The notes below the pieces were generated by a model that saw nothing but the letters and a program-made list of their open reading frames with translations, searched no databases and was not told the DNA's origin. Source: Lunularia cruciata (taxonomy: Eukaryota; Streptophyta; Marchantiopsida; Lunulariales; Lunulariaceae). Taken from it: DNA of 64,000 nucleotides. Within the stretch, counting starts at the first letter, position 1. Every line of letters starts with the position of its first letter. The stretch is from positions 26,660,001-26,724,000 of the forward strand of contig OX419760.1 of assembly GCA_948567375.1 (NCBI GenBank), read 5' to 3'. Below are positions 1 through 12,299 of this stretch, in pieces. Both the position numbers and the translations under genes were made by a program.

Positions 1-1138
1 TTGGGAATCCTTGTTCCCCTAATCATTTCTCTCCACCAATTCAACTTGGGCAATTTGTCAAGATTGTCCATTCTTGAGTGGACATTTAGTAATGAAATGT
101 CCAATCTGGCGACAATAAAAGCAACCACTATTTTGCCATAATCTTTTCAGATCTATTGTGTCAAGTGGTCTCCATTGGATGACATCAATCTCAATTAGAG
201 CCAACTCCTCCACCCATGTGTAATGTGTTGGTAGGTTTGTGAAGGTCAAGGTCAAGATCAAGTTGTTGCAACCAAGGAATCAAAGTGTTCAACCAAGTCT
301 TTTGGCTCTTGCAATTTAGCTCGTGACTTCAACCCCCTCACAAATCAATCCAAAGCTTCACCATCTAATATATATGGAATTTGAATAATAATGTTATGGA
401 ATTGTATGATATAGTTTCTTATAGAACCAATCTGCTTCAACTTTGCCAACTTATCTTGTGTGGCTCATGTGGCATTTATCATTTGGAATTGCCCAATTGT
501 TGCACCCTTGAATTCTTCCCATATCAAGATTGGCATAACAAATTGTCATTCAGCTCGCTCCACTCAGAATTGCCACCATAGTTTTGTGTTCCATCCAATT
601 GGCTTGAAGCTAAGAGGATCTATTTTTTTCATCTTGAAGATTTGTAACCTCAAAATAACATTCACAATCAAATAAAAAATTCTCCACTACACTTGGGAGA
701 TTCTTGCCATCAAATAGCTTAGGTTTTGGAAATTAGATTAGCTCTTTTTCTTCTCAAAATGATACTCTCTTTAAGTGCTCTTGTCGTTCATGATCTTGTT
801 CATCCAACAATTGAGTAAGGTGCTCAATTTTTTGCTGCATAACAATGATAACTTTGGTCATTATTGTTATGCCTACTATTCTATCATACTATTCCTAATT
901 TATCTAAATTAACACAAAGATGCAACACATCCACCATTCTCTATAAGTTACAATTGGAAGCACTAAGGACTCCTCAAACAAGGTGATTGTATTCAGAAAA
1001 TTCTGCCCAAAGCCTAAAGTGATGAACTAGGTGAAATGATGAGTGGGTAGTACATGGACATAAAAATCTCATTGGTTTGGCAGAAATGAATTTGGTGGTC
1101 CATAAGTACCATCTATCCCATTTCTACTCTAATACCAA
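1..1138 (-). pseudogene. E3: decayed gag and leader of an E-family Gypsy element
   Basis: This is the internal region of a minus-strand E-family element lying next to its 5' LTR. A CCHC zinc knuckle (CFYCRQIGHFITKCP) is readable on the minus strand at about 90-130 and matches the Gag knuckle of the better copy at 56725-56770. The rest aligns by eye with E1 gag but is full of stops and small indels. A tRNA-iMet type primer-binding site, decayed, sits at 1127-1138 on the minus strand. The element continues off the left edge of the window, so its pol is not seen. It is non-coding in its present state. Confidence 0.75.
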
Positions 1139-1615
1139 TGTAAAAGACAGAGGAGAGAAATAAAAGAATGGAAAGTGAAAGATCACATTGGGACTCTTGA
1201 ATGAGGGAAACTCCAAATGCCTAGTATGAGCTCGGGCTTTGATATTTATAAGGAGCATACAAGGCTCTTGAGAAGCTTCTTAAGAAGCTTCCTAAAACCT
1301 CCTTCTTGGAGTGCAAGCCAAGTTAACCGGGAAGTTTCTCAAGAAGCTTCTTTGTAAATGTCGCTTACTTGTTGTGCAAGCTAAGCTAGTTAGAAGCTTC
1401 CAAGAAGCTTCCTTCTAGAAGCTACCTACTTGGAGTGCAAGCTAAACTAGCCAAGAAGCTTCCTCCTAGAAGTCACTACTTGGCATGCACGTAACCTAAT
1501 ACTTGGAAGGTACCAAGTAGCTTCCTAAATACTTCTAGAATATTCTAGGCTAATTTGGTCTATTAGTTACTTTGTTAGCCTTGACTAACTTGTAGGTAAA
1601 TTCCATATTATTACA
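1139..1615 (-). repeat. E3 5' LTR (E family)
   Basis: On the minus strand the LTR runs from TGTAATAATATGG to CTTTTACA, the same ends as the LTRs at 1694-2108 and 55256-55677. It contains many imperfect copies of an AGAAGCTTCTAG-like palindromic word (HindIII-like AAGCTT cores), a hallmark of this LTR family. A TATA-like motif (TTATAAATATC on the minus strand) lies near 1238-1250. The LTR is about 60 bp longer than its relatives. Confidence 0.8.
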
Positions 1616-1693
1616 ACTATAGTAAAATCCTTAGAAATAAATTGAAAGTCATCAATGAAGGGTGAAGCCTAAAGCCAAACTTTAGAGCCATTT
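1616..1693. other. Spacer between two head-to-head E elements
   Basis: These 78 bases separate the outer ends of two oppositely oriented 5' LTRs. I see no coding potential and no clear target-site duplication on either side. It is probably the remnant of the insertion target or of a rearrangement. Confidence 0.4.
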
Positions 1694-2108
1694 TGTAACA
1701 ATATAGAGTTTAGTAATGAAGTTTGTTAGGACCAACAAAGTAGCGAATAGGCCAAATTAACCTAAAATATTCTAGAAATATCTAGGAAGCTTCTTGGTTA
1801 GCTTAGCTTGCACCCCTAGTAAGTAGTTTCTAGAAGTAAGCTTCTAGAAGCTTCCAACTAGTTTAGCTTGCATGCCAAGTAGGCGGTTTCTAAAAGGAAT
1901 CTTCTTGAAAAGCTTCTTGGTTAACTTGGCTTGCACTCCAAGAAAGTGACTCTAGGAAGCTTCTTGAGAAGCTTCTCAAGAGCCTTGTATGTTCTCTATA
2001 AATACTAGAGCCCAAGCTCATGCTAGGCATTTGGAGTTTGCCCATACTCAAGTGTCTCAATGTGATCTTCTATTCTTATATTTCTCTCCTTGGTCTTGAT
2101 CTTTTACA
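1694..2108 (+). repeat. E2 5' LTR
   Basis: Begins TGTAACAATATAGAG and ends CTTTTACA; the PBS starts two bases later. A TATA box (CTATAAATA) is near 1995-2003 with the likely RNA start shortly downstream. AGAAGCTTC-type words are repeated through U3. Confidence 0.85.
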
Positions 2109-2369
2109 TTGGTATTAGAGCAGGAATGGGATGGATGGAATTTATGAACCACCAAATCCATTTTCACCAAACCATTGGGTTTTTTGTGTCCAAGTACTAC
2201 CCAAGCATTGTTTTGAACAGTTTATCATCTCGTGCTTTGGGCAAGATTTTTGAATACAATCACCTTGTCCAAGGAACCCTTGGTACTTCCAATTGTAACT
2301 TATGGAAAATGATGGACATCTTGCATCTATGTGTTAATAAATTAGATAGATTGGAGATGGTGTGATAGA

Positions 2370-3260
2370 GTAGTAACCACGGCGGCCATACCTAAGGTTA
2401 TCATTGTTATGCAACAACAAATCAAGCACCTTACTTGATTGTTGGATGAACTAGATCATTGACAACAAGTGGACGTAGAGAGAGTACCAATTTGAGAAGG
2501 AGAAGACCAAATCCAGTTTCCAAAACCCAAGGTTTATGAAGGCAAGAATATTTTGAGTGCAGTGAAGAATTTTTTGTTTGACTATTTTTTTGTTTTTGAG
2601 GTTACTAATCTTCAAGATGAACAAAAATAGATTCTTTTGGCTTCCACCCAATTGGATGGAGTAGTAAGCTATGGTGGCAATTCCCAATGGAGCAAACTAA
2701 ATGGAAAATTGAAACACCAATCTTGACATGGTCAAAATTCAAGAGTACAATAATTGGTCAATCCCAAGCGATAAATACCACATGAGCGACACAAGGTAGG
2801 TTGGCAGAGTTGAAGCAGATTGGCTTTATAAGAAGTTACATCCCATAATTCCAAAACACCATAATGCAAATTCTGTATATATTGGAAGATGAAGCTTTGG
2901 ATCAATTGTGAGGGACTTGAAGTCACAAACCAAATTAGAAGTAATTATATGAGAGTCACAACACTTGGAGGAAGCCATGCGGTTGGCCAAAAACTTTGAT
3001 TCCTTGGTTGCAATAACTTGGTCTTGACCTTGACCTCCACAAAACCTACCAATACAATACACATGGGTGGAGGAGCCGGTACCAATAGATATTGATACCA
3101 TTCAACAGAGACCACTAGGCATTGTAGATAGAGAAAAATTGTGATAAAATGGTGGTTGTTTCTATTGTGTCACCAAATTAGACATCACATTGTTGAATGT
3201 CCACTCAAGTATAGATCACCTCAACAAATCACCCAGATGGATTTTGTGGAGTAGAATGAG
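2370..3260 (+). pseudogene. E2 gag remnant
   Basis: Matches E1 gag (55949-56848) by eye along its length, with many stops and indels. The zinc-knuckle region near 3150-3210 is recognisable but altered: one cysteine position reads tyrosine or is lost (the peptide reads CFYCVTKLDITLLNV). It probably once encoded a Gag of about 300 residues. No start codon gives a usable frame now. Confidence 0.7.
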
Positions 3261-3289
3261 GAATCCTAGTAGGGGATTTTGATCCACTT

Positions 3290-4865
3290 GTTGGGAACTT
3301 GATTAGTTCTAATGAGATCAAAGGCTTGACCTATGCAAGTTTGCTTCACTTGCAAGGTATGATATCTAATCATGGTTGTAGGATTTTGGTTGATTCAAGA
3401 AGTTCAGAAAATTGCTTGTCCATGCAATTAGCAAAAGAATTATGTATTCCTATCAAACCATTAAGTGGAAGTAGATTGATGATGGCAGATGGTAGAAAGG
3501 GTTCTACATTCCATACCTTGCATCTTGTTACCTTCAAGATTGGGAAATAGTATTTAGAGGGTATGAGGTTTATAGTGGCACCTCTACACTATGATGTCAT
3601 TCTAGGTCTACCTTGGCTTGAACGTCATAAGGTTCAATTTGATTGGAACCAATGACAAATTCATGTACAATACCAAGGTAAGAACTTTTAATTAGGTTGT
3701 TTGGCACCTTTGAGTAAGACACCTAAGAGTAGTCAATCCCAAGATGAGAAGTTGGGAAGGTAGCCATAGAGCAAGCTTTGAAGGGAGATGAGTCCCAAGA
3801 TGAGAAGTTTGTTAGGAAAGCAACCATAGATCAAGCCTTGAAGAGAGATGAGTCCCTAGATGGGAAGTTTATCAATGAAGCAACCAAAGAGCAAGCTTTG
3901 GAGGAAGATAAGTCTTTTTGTGGTGTGGATCAAGCCAATTGCACAAGGAGAATCTGAGGGAAGTCAAAAGTCTCATCAAGAAATGGTTGATCAAATAGTT
4001 CAAGAGTTTGTGGATGTATTTTTGGATGATCTACCAAAAGGATTACCCTTTGATTGTGGTATGCCCTTCAAGATTGAGTTATTACCAGGTAGTACTCTAG
4101 TGAGTAGACCAATCTATTGGCTCTCACCAAAGGAGTTGGAGGAGTTGCAAACAACACTTACAAAGTTGTTGGAGAAGGATTTCATATGACATAGTACATC
4201 TTCTTGGAGGGCACTGGTACTGTTCTATTTGTTCCAAAGAAGGATGGAAGACTTTATTTCTATATTGATTATTGTGGGTTCAATAAACAAAAAATGAAGA
4301 ATGCATATCTCTTGCCTTGAATTGATGACATGCTTGATCAATTGAGTGGAGCACAATACTTCTCCAAGTTGGATCTTTGCAACAACTATTGGCAAATCCC
4401 CATTGATAAAGAAGATGTGCAAAAGATTACCTTTTGCACAAGTTATGGGCATTTTGATTGGAGAGTTCTACCTTTGGGCTCACTAATGCTCTAGCAATCT
4501 TCATGGATCAAATGCATCAAGTGTTGGGTGGACTATTGGATTGATACGTGGTGGTGTTCTTGGATGATATCTTAATCTATAGCAAGATAGAGGCAGAACA
4601 TATGAATCACATATAAGAAGTCATAAGACGCTTATGATAATGGAAATTTTACTACAAGAAGTTGAAGTGTGCCTTTTGGCAAAAAGAGATTACCTTCTTG
4701 GGTCACAAGATCTCATCAAAGGAGATCAAGATGGAAGAGGAGAAAATCAAGACCATTATTGATTGGCCTACACTAAAGGATGCTATAGAAGTATAGGCAC
4801 TTAATGGATTGGCCAATTTTTACTGATGGGTGATCCACTCTTATGCTCATGTGGCAACATCATAT
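3290..4865 (+). pseudogene. E2 protease and reverse transcriptase remnant
   Basis: The protease segment is open from 3299 to 3550 and shows RILVDSRSSENC, in which the catalytic D-S/T-G triad has become D-S-R. Between protease and RT is a run of about 60-bp tandem units (roughly 3730-3905), as in E1. RT blocks follow, including LPGSTLVSRPIY at about 4080-4115 and [10 protein letters not shown] at about 4557-4585 (the YxDD-box equivalent), but the frame is broken repeatedly by stops and single-base shifts. It is not functional. Confidence 0.75.
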
Positions 4866-4869
4866 GCTA

Positions 4870-5103
4870 TATCCCTTTTAGCTATATTTAGTTGACAAGA
4901 CACAAAGGCAATGAGATGTAATCCATTTGAGAATTCTTGCTGCAACATGGCTCCAATCACAAAGTTAGAAGCATCAAACTCAACCACACAAGGTAGTTAA
5001 GGATCATATGGTTGAAGAATGGGTCTTGAAGACACCATATGTTTTAGCTTCTGGAATGCTTCTTTGTGCTTGGTGGTCCATTGAAGCTCAAGTTCTTCCC
5101 TAA
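4870..5103 (-). other. Internally inverted RNase H segment inside E2
   Basis: This segment reads as E-family RT thumb/RNase H coding sequence on the minus strand (for example [20 protein letters not shown] at about 5000-5090), while everything around it in E2 reads on the plus strand. The matching plus-strand part of E1 is about 58455-58660. The flanking RNase H sequence expected on the plus strand is partly missing. This indicates an inversion with deletion after insertion. Confidence 0.75.
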
Positions 5104-6241
5104 GATGCATGCGACAAGGAGTAAAATACCTTCTCCTATAAGAAAAGCCTTTTATTCTATGAGAACTAGATTTATGTTCTAGCCAAGGGTGATCTCTGAC
5201 TTGTGCACCTCTAGGAAGCCCATGATTTACCAATCACTACTCACATGGGTGTGGACAAGACCTTAGGTACCCTCCAATGCCAATGGTGGTGGCCCAACAT
5301 GACACAAGATGTTTGAGAGTTTGTTTGATTGTGTGAGAGCTGCCAATGCAACAAGGCCAACAACCAAAAACCAAGTGGACTCCTTCAACCACTTCCCATT
5401 CCATCTGCTTGATTGGAATACATGAGCTTGGATCCTATCACATCTTTGCCCAAGACAAAGTAAGGTCACACATTTTGGTGTTTATGGATAAGCTTAGTAA
5501 GCAAATCTATTTGGCACCAACCTTTGATATAGTGGATGTTCTAATATTAGCGCAGATCTATTTCAACAATATCTTTAAACATCATGGGATGCCGCATGTA
5601 CTCATCTCCAATCGTGATACTTGATTCATTGGAAAGTTTTGGCAAGCATTTTGCCAAATACTCAGCACCAAGCTTGCTTTGTTCATGGTCTATCATCCTC
5701 AAATTGATGGATAAATTGAATATACCAATTGCACCTTGGAAGACATGCTTTGTACCTTTGTCAATGTTCACCATACCAATTGGGATGAATGTTTTGCAGC
5801 TATGTAGTTTGCATACAATAATTCCAAATAGGCAAGCACCAATTCTCTCCTTTCTTTCTCAATTTTGGCCAAGATCCACTTGTTCCAGATTCCCTTCTTG
5901 CTCTTCCTCCATCTCATGTCCTTCATACTTCAACCTTCTTGACTACTATATCCCAATCCCGCCAACAAGCTAAATCTCACCTCCTTGTTGCCCAGAATTG
6001 TCAAAAACAATATGCAGACCACCATCATCGTGATCTCACCTTTCAAGTTGGTGATAAGGTCATGCTCTCTTTAGTAACCTATCCCTCCCACTTGATACCC
6101 AAGTCTATAAACTTGCTCCTAATTAGATAGGACACTTTGATATCACCCAAATCATCTCTCATATTGCTTATCAACTTGCCTTGCCTTGTCATATAAGTAT
6201 CCACCCTATCTTTCACATTTCCAGGTCGAAACACTTTGTTT
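5104..6241 (+). pseudogene. E2 integrase remnant
   Basis: The plus strand holds an integrase zinc-binding region and DDE core in pieces: MGVDKTLGTLQCQWWWPNM then CESCQCNKA near 5245-5355, followed by catalytic-core-like and C-terminal fragments. Near 6180-6235 the text reads HISIHPIFHISRSKHF, the block that usually comes just before the chromodomain in Gypsy integrases. The sequence then stops at the LTR of element A. Multiple stops and frame changes make it non-coding. Confidence 0.7.
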
Positions 6242-6932
6242 TGCGAGCCGGCCTGCCTCTCACTCAAGATGAACCTCTGATGGCTATTATGGTAGCGCAC
6301 CATGGACTAAGAAGGCAAGGAACCCCAACCCCATCATACTCCTCCAAGGCTAACACTCCAAGACTCAAGACATTGCTCACTAGAGAACTCAATGAGAGAG
6401 AGATAATTGTGAATGAAAGGATGTTGAGTACCTCCTTACCCCTTGTTTATATACTTGTGAAATAGTTACATACCAAAGTTAATAATTACTGTAGTAACTC
6501 AAGTTACTAGACTAAAATTCAAGTAAAGTCAAAAAGTAGAAAGGAATATCCATTCACATGGGCATATTCTACTAGCATGTGATCTTATCTTGACCCAACC
6601 ACTAAGTCAAGGATTCCTTCACATGGGCCATCCTTGGACTATAAAAGAATCCAAAACAAAAAGGCTTGGGGGCCCAAGAGTTCTCAACTCTTTTCTCAAA
6701 GCCAAACACCTAGGAATAATACCAAGTCAACACACTAGAATCCAAAATAGTGGTGCTCATCTTTTCCACTTCCTCTAAAGTAAGTTCCCTTCTATCTTAG
6801 CTATGACTAACTTTAGCTAATTATGACTTATGTTAAACCATCCTTTATCTCTATATAAATAATATCTCTCAAGTACTTGTAATACTTAGCTAAATATCAC
6901 AATACCACACATATGCATAAATAGGTGTTACA
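6242..6932 (-). repeat. Element A 3' LTR
   Basis: On the plus strand it runs TGCGAGCCGGCC to GGTGTTACA, i.e. TGTAACACC..GGCTCGCA in element orientation. It resembles the other LTR-A copies but diverges visibly from the partner LTR at 13175-13849, so the insertion is older than C. A purine-rich stretch next to its inner edge (6933-6950, minus strand) is the probable polypurine tract. Confidence 0.9.
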
Positions 6933-6984
6933 TTTACCCATGGACTAAGTTCTCACTTTGTCTTCAAAGTGAAGGTCTCTCTAC

Positions 6985-9847
6985 CTTCTAAGATACATCT
7001 TCAACTTATCATGGTTAATCCTATCAAAGTGTCTTCCTCCCAACTCCTTGAGATCATAGGTGTAATTTCTCTACACCGTCTCCACTATGAAAGGTCCAAA
7101 GTACTTCGGCAAAAACTTCTTTTGCACTCTCTTGAATCAAGTAGAATCAAACAACATTATCCAATCACCTTCTTTGAAAGGCTCTACCTTCTTCTTGCCT
7201 TGCCTCTTTTCATAGCTCTCCTTTTATTTCCTTTGGGCTTGCTCGACTCAAACCATAGCACTTGCTCTTGCCTCTTCTAATTCCATGAGTTAATCCTTCC
7301 TTGACTTCTCTGCACCACCTCCTTGTCCTTTCTTCAATCTCCTATGAATGCTTTGGAAAGTAGGAAGATCAAAGTGAATAGGTAAAGTAGACTCAATACT
7401 AAATATCAATTGAAATGGAGAATATTTGGTGGAAGTCTTCATGGTTGTCCTATACTCCCACAAAAACGCATGAATCCTCTTGTCCTAATAATGTTTAGCC
7501 CCCTCCATTTCTGCATCTTTGGCCAACATCATGCACAAGGTCTGATTGGTTCTCTCTGCCAAGCCATTGGAATTTGGCTTATAGGATGTAGTTACTCTAT
7601 GTGTGATAGAGAAATGTCATAGCATGGTTGTAGTGATGCTTCCTATAAACTCTCCTCCTTTATCAGAAACCAACTCCAAGGACATCCAAACCGAGTGATA
7701 ATGCGTTCATAAAGAAACCTACCAACTTCATCTTCATTCTTGTCCCTCAATGGTCTAGCCTCAACCCACTTAGTAAGATAATTAGTAACTACTGCAATAT
7801 ACCAATTGTTCCTTGGGGTTCTATTGAGAAGACCTACAAAATCAATTTTCCACTTCTCAAAAGGTCCTAGCAATGGAATTGATCTAAGTGGTGGAGTGGA
7901 AGTAGATTTTCTAGCAAAAGCTTGACAAACATGACAAGTTTTATAATAATCAAGACAATCCTTGAAAATCCCTCTCCAATGGTAACCTGCATCTAGAATC
8001 TTGAAAGTAGTCACCTTTCCTGCAAAGTGTCCTCCACACACTAAAACTTCATGAAACTTCTTTATAAGTAGGATAGACTCTTCCTTACCCACTGCTCTTT
8101 GAAGTAGACCATTTTCTTCTTGGTGAAAAATATCCTCCACCATTGTGTAAGGTCTAGATCTTGCTGCAAGGGCCTTCCTCTCCCTAGCATGCATCCCTTA
8201 TGGATAGTTACCTCTTGTCACAAAATTCACAATCTCCTTGTACTTGATTGGAACCTCTTGAGTGATTGAGATTGTCATGATCTCCTCATTCGAGAAGGAA
8301 TCATCCACTGGCTCATCTCCATCATGATCATAGCCTCTAGATAACAAATCAGCATTTGCATGTTTCTGGCCTATCCTCAATGGTGTAGTCAAACTCAGAC
8401 AAGAGTATCATCCACCTTGCTAGTCTCCCTTCAACATTAGGCTTGTTAGAGATGTACTTCAAAGCCTTGTGATCCATGACAATGGTGGCTTTCCCTCCAA
8501 TCAAGTGGTGTCTAAACTTCTTGAGACCAAAGATCATTGCCAACCCTTCTATCTCCATGACAAAGTAGTTCTTTTTGCTGAAACCATCTTCCTACTAGCA
8601 TAAGCTATTGGATGATCATGCCCATCTTGGTCTAATTGACTAAGAGTGCATCTTATAACTACATTAGAAGCATTAGTGTAGAGGATGAAAGGTTTACTCC
8701 AATCAGGTTTAGCAAGAATTGGAGCTACAACAAGAGATTGCTTGAGCTCCTCAAAAGCTTTGAGAGCCTCCTTGTCCTCCAAAATCACCATGTAATCTAC
8801 ACCGTTCTTCATGTAGATGGTCAATGCATAAGCCTTATTGGAAAATGAGAAGATTAACCTCCTATAGTATCCAACCATCCCCAAGAATTGGCATAACTTT
8901 GTCAAGCTTGAAGGGAATGGAAGGTCTGAGATTTTCCTCACCTTCTCAGGATCAACTGCTATTCCATCCTTGGAGATGATGTGCCCCAAAAGTAGACCTT
9001 CTTCACATCCAAAAATGCACTTCTCTGGGTTGAGTGATGCATTTGCCTCATCCAAGCATTGCAAGACCTTGATTAGGTGCTCAAAGTGCTCATCCTTGCT
9101 CCCATAGACACAAAAGTCATCAATGAAGTCTCTCACAAATTTCCCAATGAAAGGTTCAAATACCTTGTTCACAAACCGTTGGAATGTGGTTGGAGCATTG
9201 CAAAGCCCAAAAGGCATGACCTTGAAAGCATAAGTTCCCCAAGGTGTGGTAAATGTGGTGAGTTGTTGATGCTTTGGTGCAATCTTGATTTGGTTATATC
9301 CACTATAACCATCTCCAAAACTGTACCTCTCATGACATGCAACCTCCTCCAAGATCTCATCAATAATTGACAATGGGTCCTTCTTGGTAACAACATCAAG
9401 CTTCTTGTAATCCACACATACCCGAAGCTTGCTATTCTTTTTCTTCATAATGACAATTGGAGACACCCATTTTGAATTCTCCACCTCAAAGATAAATTTG
9501 GCTTTCTTGAGCTTATCAATCTCCTCCCTCACAACCAAAGATATTGGTGGGCTAATGCGACGTTGATTTTGGCAGATTGGTCTTGAATGTGACTCCACCT
9601 CTATCGTGTGCTCCTCCAAGGTGACTTCCTTCAAATCCTTGTAATTGAAAGCAAACATATGGATGAACTTGCAGAAAATCTCCTCAAATCTCACCTTCTC
9701 CTCCTTGGTAACATTTGGGCTATACTTGAGGGTAGCTAACCTTCTCTCTACCTCCTCAAGTGTCAATGGTGATTTATTTGGGTCCTTCAAAACCTTTGGC
9801 TTAAGTGCAAAATGCATAGCACACAAGGGATACACATCTAAATCCAA
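6985..9847 (-). pseudogene. Element A pol remnant (RT, RNase H, integrase)
   Basis: Collinear with residues about 650-1608 of the intact gag-pol of element C. The longest open piece (8549-9847, 432 codons) holds most of RT with the FIDDFCVYG active-site block near 9110-9135 and the start of RNase H (LYTNASNVV, in which the RNase H aspartate of the YTDAS motif reads asparagine). RNase H and integrase continue at 7643-8558 in several frames. The integrase zinc finger (CHVCQ near 7920) and the first core Asp (KIDFVGLL) are readable; the second catalytic region is frameshifted near 7650. It is non-functional. Confidence 0.85.
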
Positions 9848-9987
9848 TTTAGATTCATCCTCCTATGTGGAAATCTCCTCCTCCATGCTTGTGTTTACAC
9901 CTGAAACTCCTTCTTCAAAATCTGATTCCTAATAATCAGAAGATGGTGTATCTGAATGTGAAGTATTGGTGGTGTTAGTCACAAGAA

Positions 9988-11587
9988 CTATGAATCTATG
10001 GTTTGATGGCCCAATACTTTGTGCCATCGATAAGTTGTGCATGTTGCTCTCAACCATGGCCTTCCAAGAAGTAAGTCATAGCTTGAATCATTCAAGACTT
10101 GGAAAGTCATGAGATTTTGAGCTCCCATAACTAAAACTACCACCTTGTCCATCACTCCTATTGGTTGAACTTGTTGTTTGTTTGCCATGCTCACCACAAG
10201 TGTTGAAAGTCTTAAGGGTATCATACCCAACTTTGTCATCAACCTTTTTGGCATGACATTCACTGCTGATCCTCCATCAACCAATGCGTCCTTGATGTTG
10301 TGACCATTCACTCTCACATCAATCTGGGAGGCATATTCACAAGCCTCCCATGGTGCTGGCTTGGCATCCACCACCCCCATTGATATTGGAGCTTTTACCT
10401 TCTTCTTCCTCTTGCTCCTTGTAGAACTCAAACCACCTCTAAGGTCCTTTCTCAAAGTAGGATTCAAAGCAATCAATTGGCCCACTATGATGTTAGCCTT
10501 ATGACTACCAACATCTTCCAAGACATTGTAGTTCCATTGTTGCTTTGAGATCAAGAAGTACTCCATCCTCAACTTCTTCCTTGGAGTCTTTGCTGTTGAT
10601 GGTGTTGAAGTGCTTGTGCAAGTGTTCCTTGTAGGCATAAGAGTATCTTGGCTAGGAGTAAATCCTTGAGAAGAGTGCACATCCTCTGCAAAACAAGCTC
10701 TCTTCTTCTCTTGTGCCAAAAGCTCCAAATTAAGACTCTTGAAGTTTGAGCATTCTACCTTCTCATATTTACTCTCAACTACATCTATAGATGGTATCCC
10801 ATAGCCCCTTACCTTTGTTTGGATTAGGAGCCGCTTGGGTTTCACTACCTCCTTCTTTCCATCTATTGGCTCCTTCATAACTCCTTCCTCCATGGTAAGT
10901 GGAATTTGGGCAATTCCTTTGGATGTGACCTCTTCCTCCACAACCAAAGCAATTTCTCTCATTAAAATTATTGGTTGGTTAGCCTCCTCTATATAGATAA
11001 CTTCTATAACTCCTAGGCATTCTCCCCACATTTTGATCTACCTCTCTCTTCTCCCATAGTTGCACCACATTGATCCTGAAATCTGCAAGTTGTTCTGTGA
11101 TGGTTTGAAGTGGATCCTTTGGTGGAGGTGCAAGAATTGGAGCAACTACTACTTGTCATGCAACCCTTGCCACCAAAGTATCAGAAGTTCCACCATACTT
11201 GTAACCTTGAGGAGGATGCACAACCTCCTTCACCACCAAATCTAACATTTCCACTCTTTCCACATAGACTCTCACTTTCTCTCCATCTCCTTGTTTGAAA
11301 AAGGTAACCTCACTCATCAACGTCTCATAACTCTCATCTGGAAGAAAATTTTCAATGAGTGTTGAAGTCAAACTCTCCCAAGACTCTTTTTCCCCATCTC
11401 TCCTTTCTTTCTTTTGGTATTCTTACTCATACCATGTAAGTGTTGCATCATCAAAGAAATCTGGTAATAATGAGGCCCACTCATTCTTCCTCCTCTCATT
11501 GTTTCCTATGCAAGCTCTCTTGAAGTCTCTCACAAAGGCCTCCACATCTTCTCCATCCTTGCCAAAGAAAACCGGAAGTTTCCCCAT
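9988..11587 (-). pseudogene. Element A gag-protease remnant
   Basis: A piece of 347 codons (9988-11031) contains the protease motif ALVDGGSAVNVM near 10250-10290, the same D-G-G active site as in element C. Upstream is Gag with the same start context as C (ATG at 11585-11587). Against C, about 0.2 kb of Gag is missing near 11240 and several frameshifts break the knuckle region. It cannot make Gag. Confidence 0.8.
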
Positions 11588-11670
11588 CTTAATCCTTCAC
11601 TATCTTTCTTTTCTCTCAATTTCTTTTTTCTTTTTCTTTTTTCTTTTCTCTCACTCTATAACTAATAGAG

Positions 11671-11693
11671 TATATATATATATATATATATAT
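11671..11693. repeat. (TA)n microsatellite
   Basis: An uninterrupted run of about 11 TA units in the leader of element A, between the gag start and the small zinc-knuckle ORF. Element C has only TATA at the matching place, so the run expanded after the copies separated. Confidence 0.95.
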
Positions 11694-11899
11694 GATTAAC
11701 ACCATTTGAGAATAATCCACCCTAGGGAAAACAAAAGGTTCAAGTTGCTCCAAGATTTGTATAGCAACATCAAATCCTAGAGTGCATATTAATCAAACTC
11801 TCATGGATAGTTTATCCATAAGTTGAAAGATTATCTCCATCACTAATTTTGAGAACTAGCTGATGAAGGTGGTAGTATTTTTGTAGCTGTACTAAGACT

Positions 11900-12290
11900 C
11901 TCTCCAAGATCTTTCACCAAAGTCTCCAAAAGTGCTTTTACTCCACTACACTCATGTCCTTTTGGAAATCATTCCCCTCCACAAACCTCACATAACTCCT
12001 TGGTCTTAGATCTTCTGCCTCCCAATCTTAATGAAGAAGGTCCAATATGCAAACCCAAGTCAAGTAAGCCTCTCTTTTCCCTCAATCTCTTGATCTCAAA
12101 GGTCAATGGACATGAACTTGCCTTATGTCCACTTCTCTCCACATAGAAAGCACTTAGACTCACTCTTTCCTCCAAGTGGTGTAAGTTTTTGGATCCTCTC
12201 AACACTCTCTTCAAATTCTATTGTAAACTCTCTTTTCCTCAAATCTACCCCTAAAATCACCTCAAACCCTTGGGGAACTTTTCATAGTCT
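11900..12290 (-). pseudogene. Element A copy of the small zinc-knuckle ORF
   Basis: This is the counterpart of the 157-codon ORF at 39657-40130 in element C. Readable parts include GHKASSCPLTFE and KELCEVCGG. The first knuckle has lost a cysteine (AFYVERSGHKASSCP instead of CFLCGEKGHKASSCP) and the frame is interrupted at both ends. Its presence in two copies shows that the ORF belongs to the family. Confidence 0.7.
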
Positions 12291-12299
12291 TAGTTTCTA

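Larger units (their letters stand above)
1694..6241 (+). mobile_element. E2: decayed Ty3/Gypsy element, 3' end lost
   Basis: The order is 5' LTR (1694-2108), tRNA-iMet PBS (2110-2121, TGGTATTAGAGC), gag, protease, RT, a rearranged RNase H segment and integrase. It follows the same order as E1 at 55256-58722 but carries far more stops and indels. The integrase is cut at 6241 by the LTR of element A, and no 3' LTR is found to its right. The reading frames are dead. Confidence 0.85.

Noticed and set aside
1200-2000. Regulated host promoter with AGAAGCTTC repeats
   Set aside because: The repeats belong to the E-family LTR and recur in all three LTR copies.
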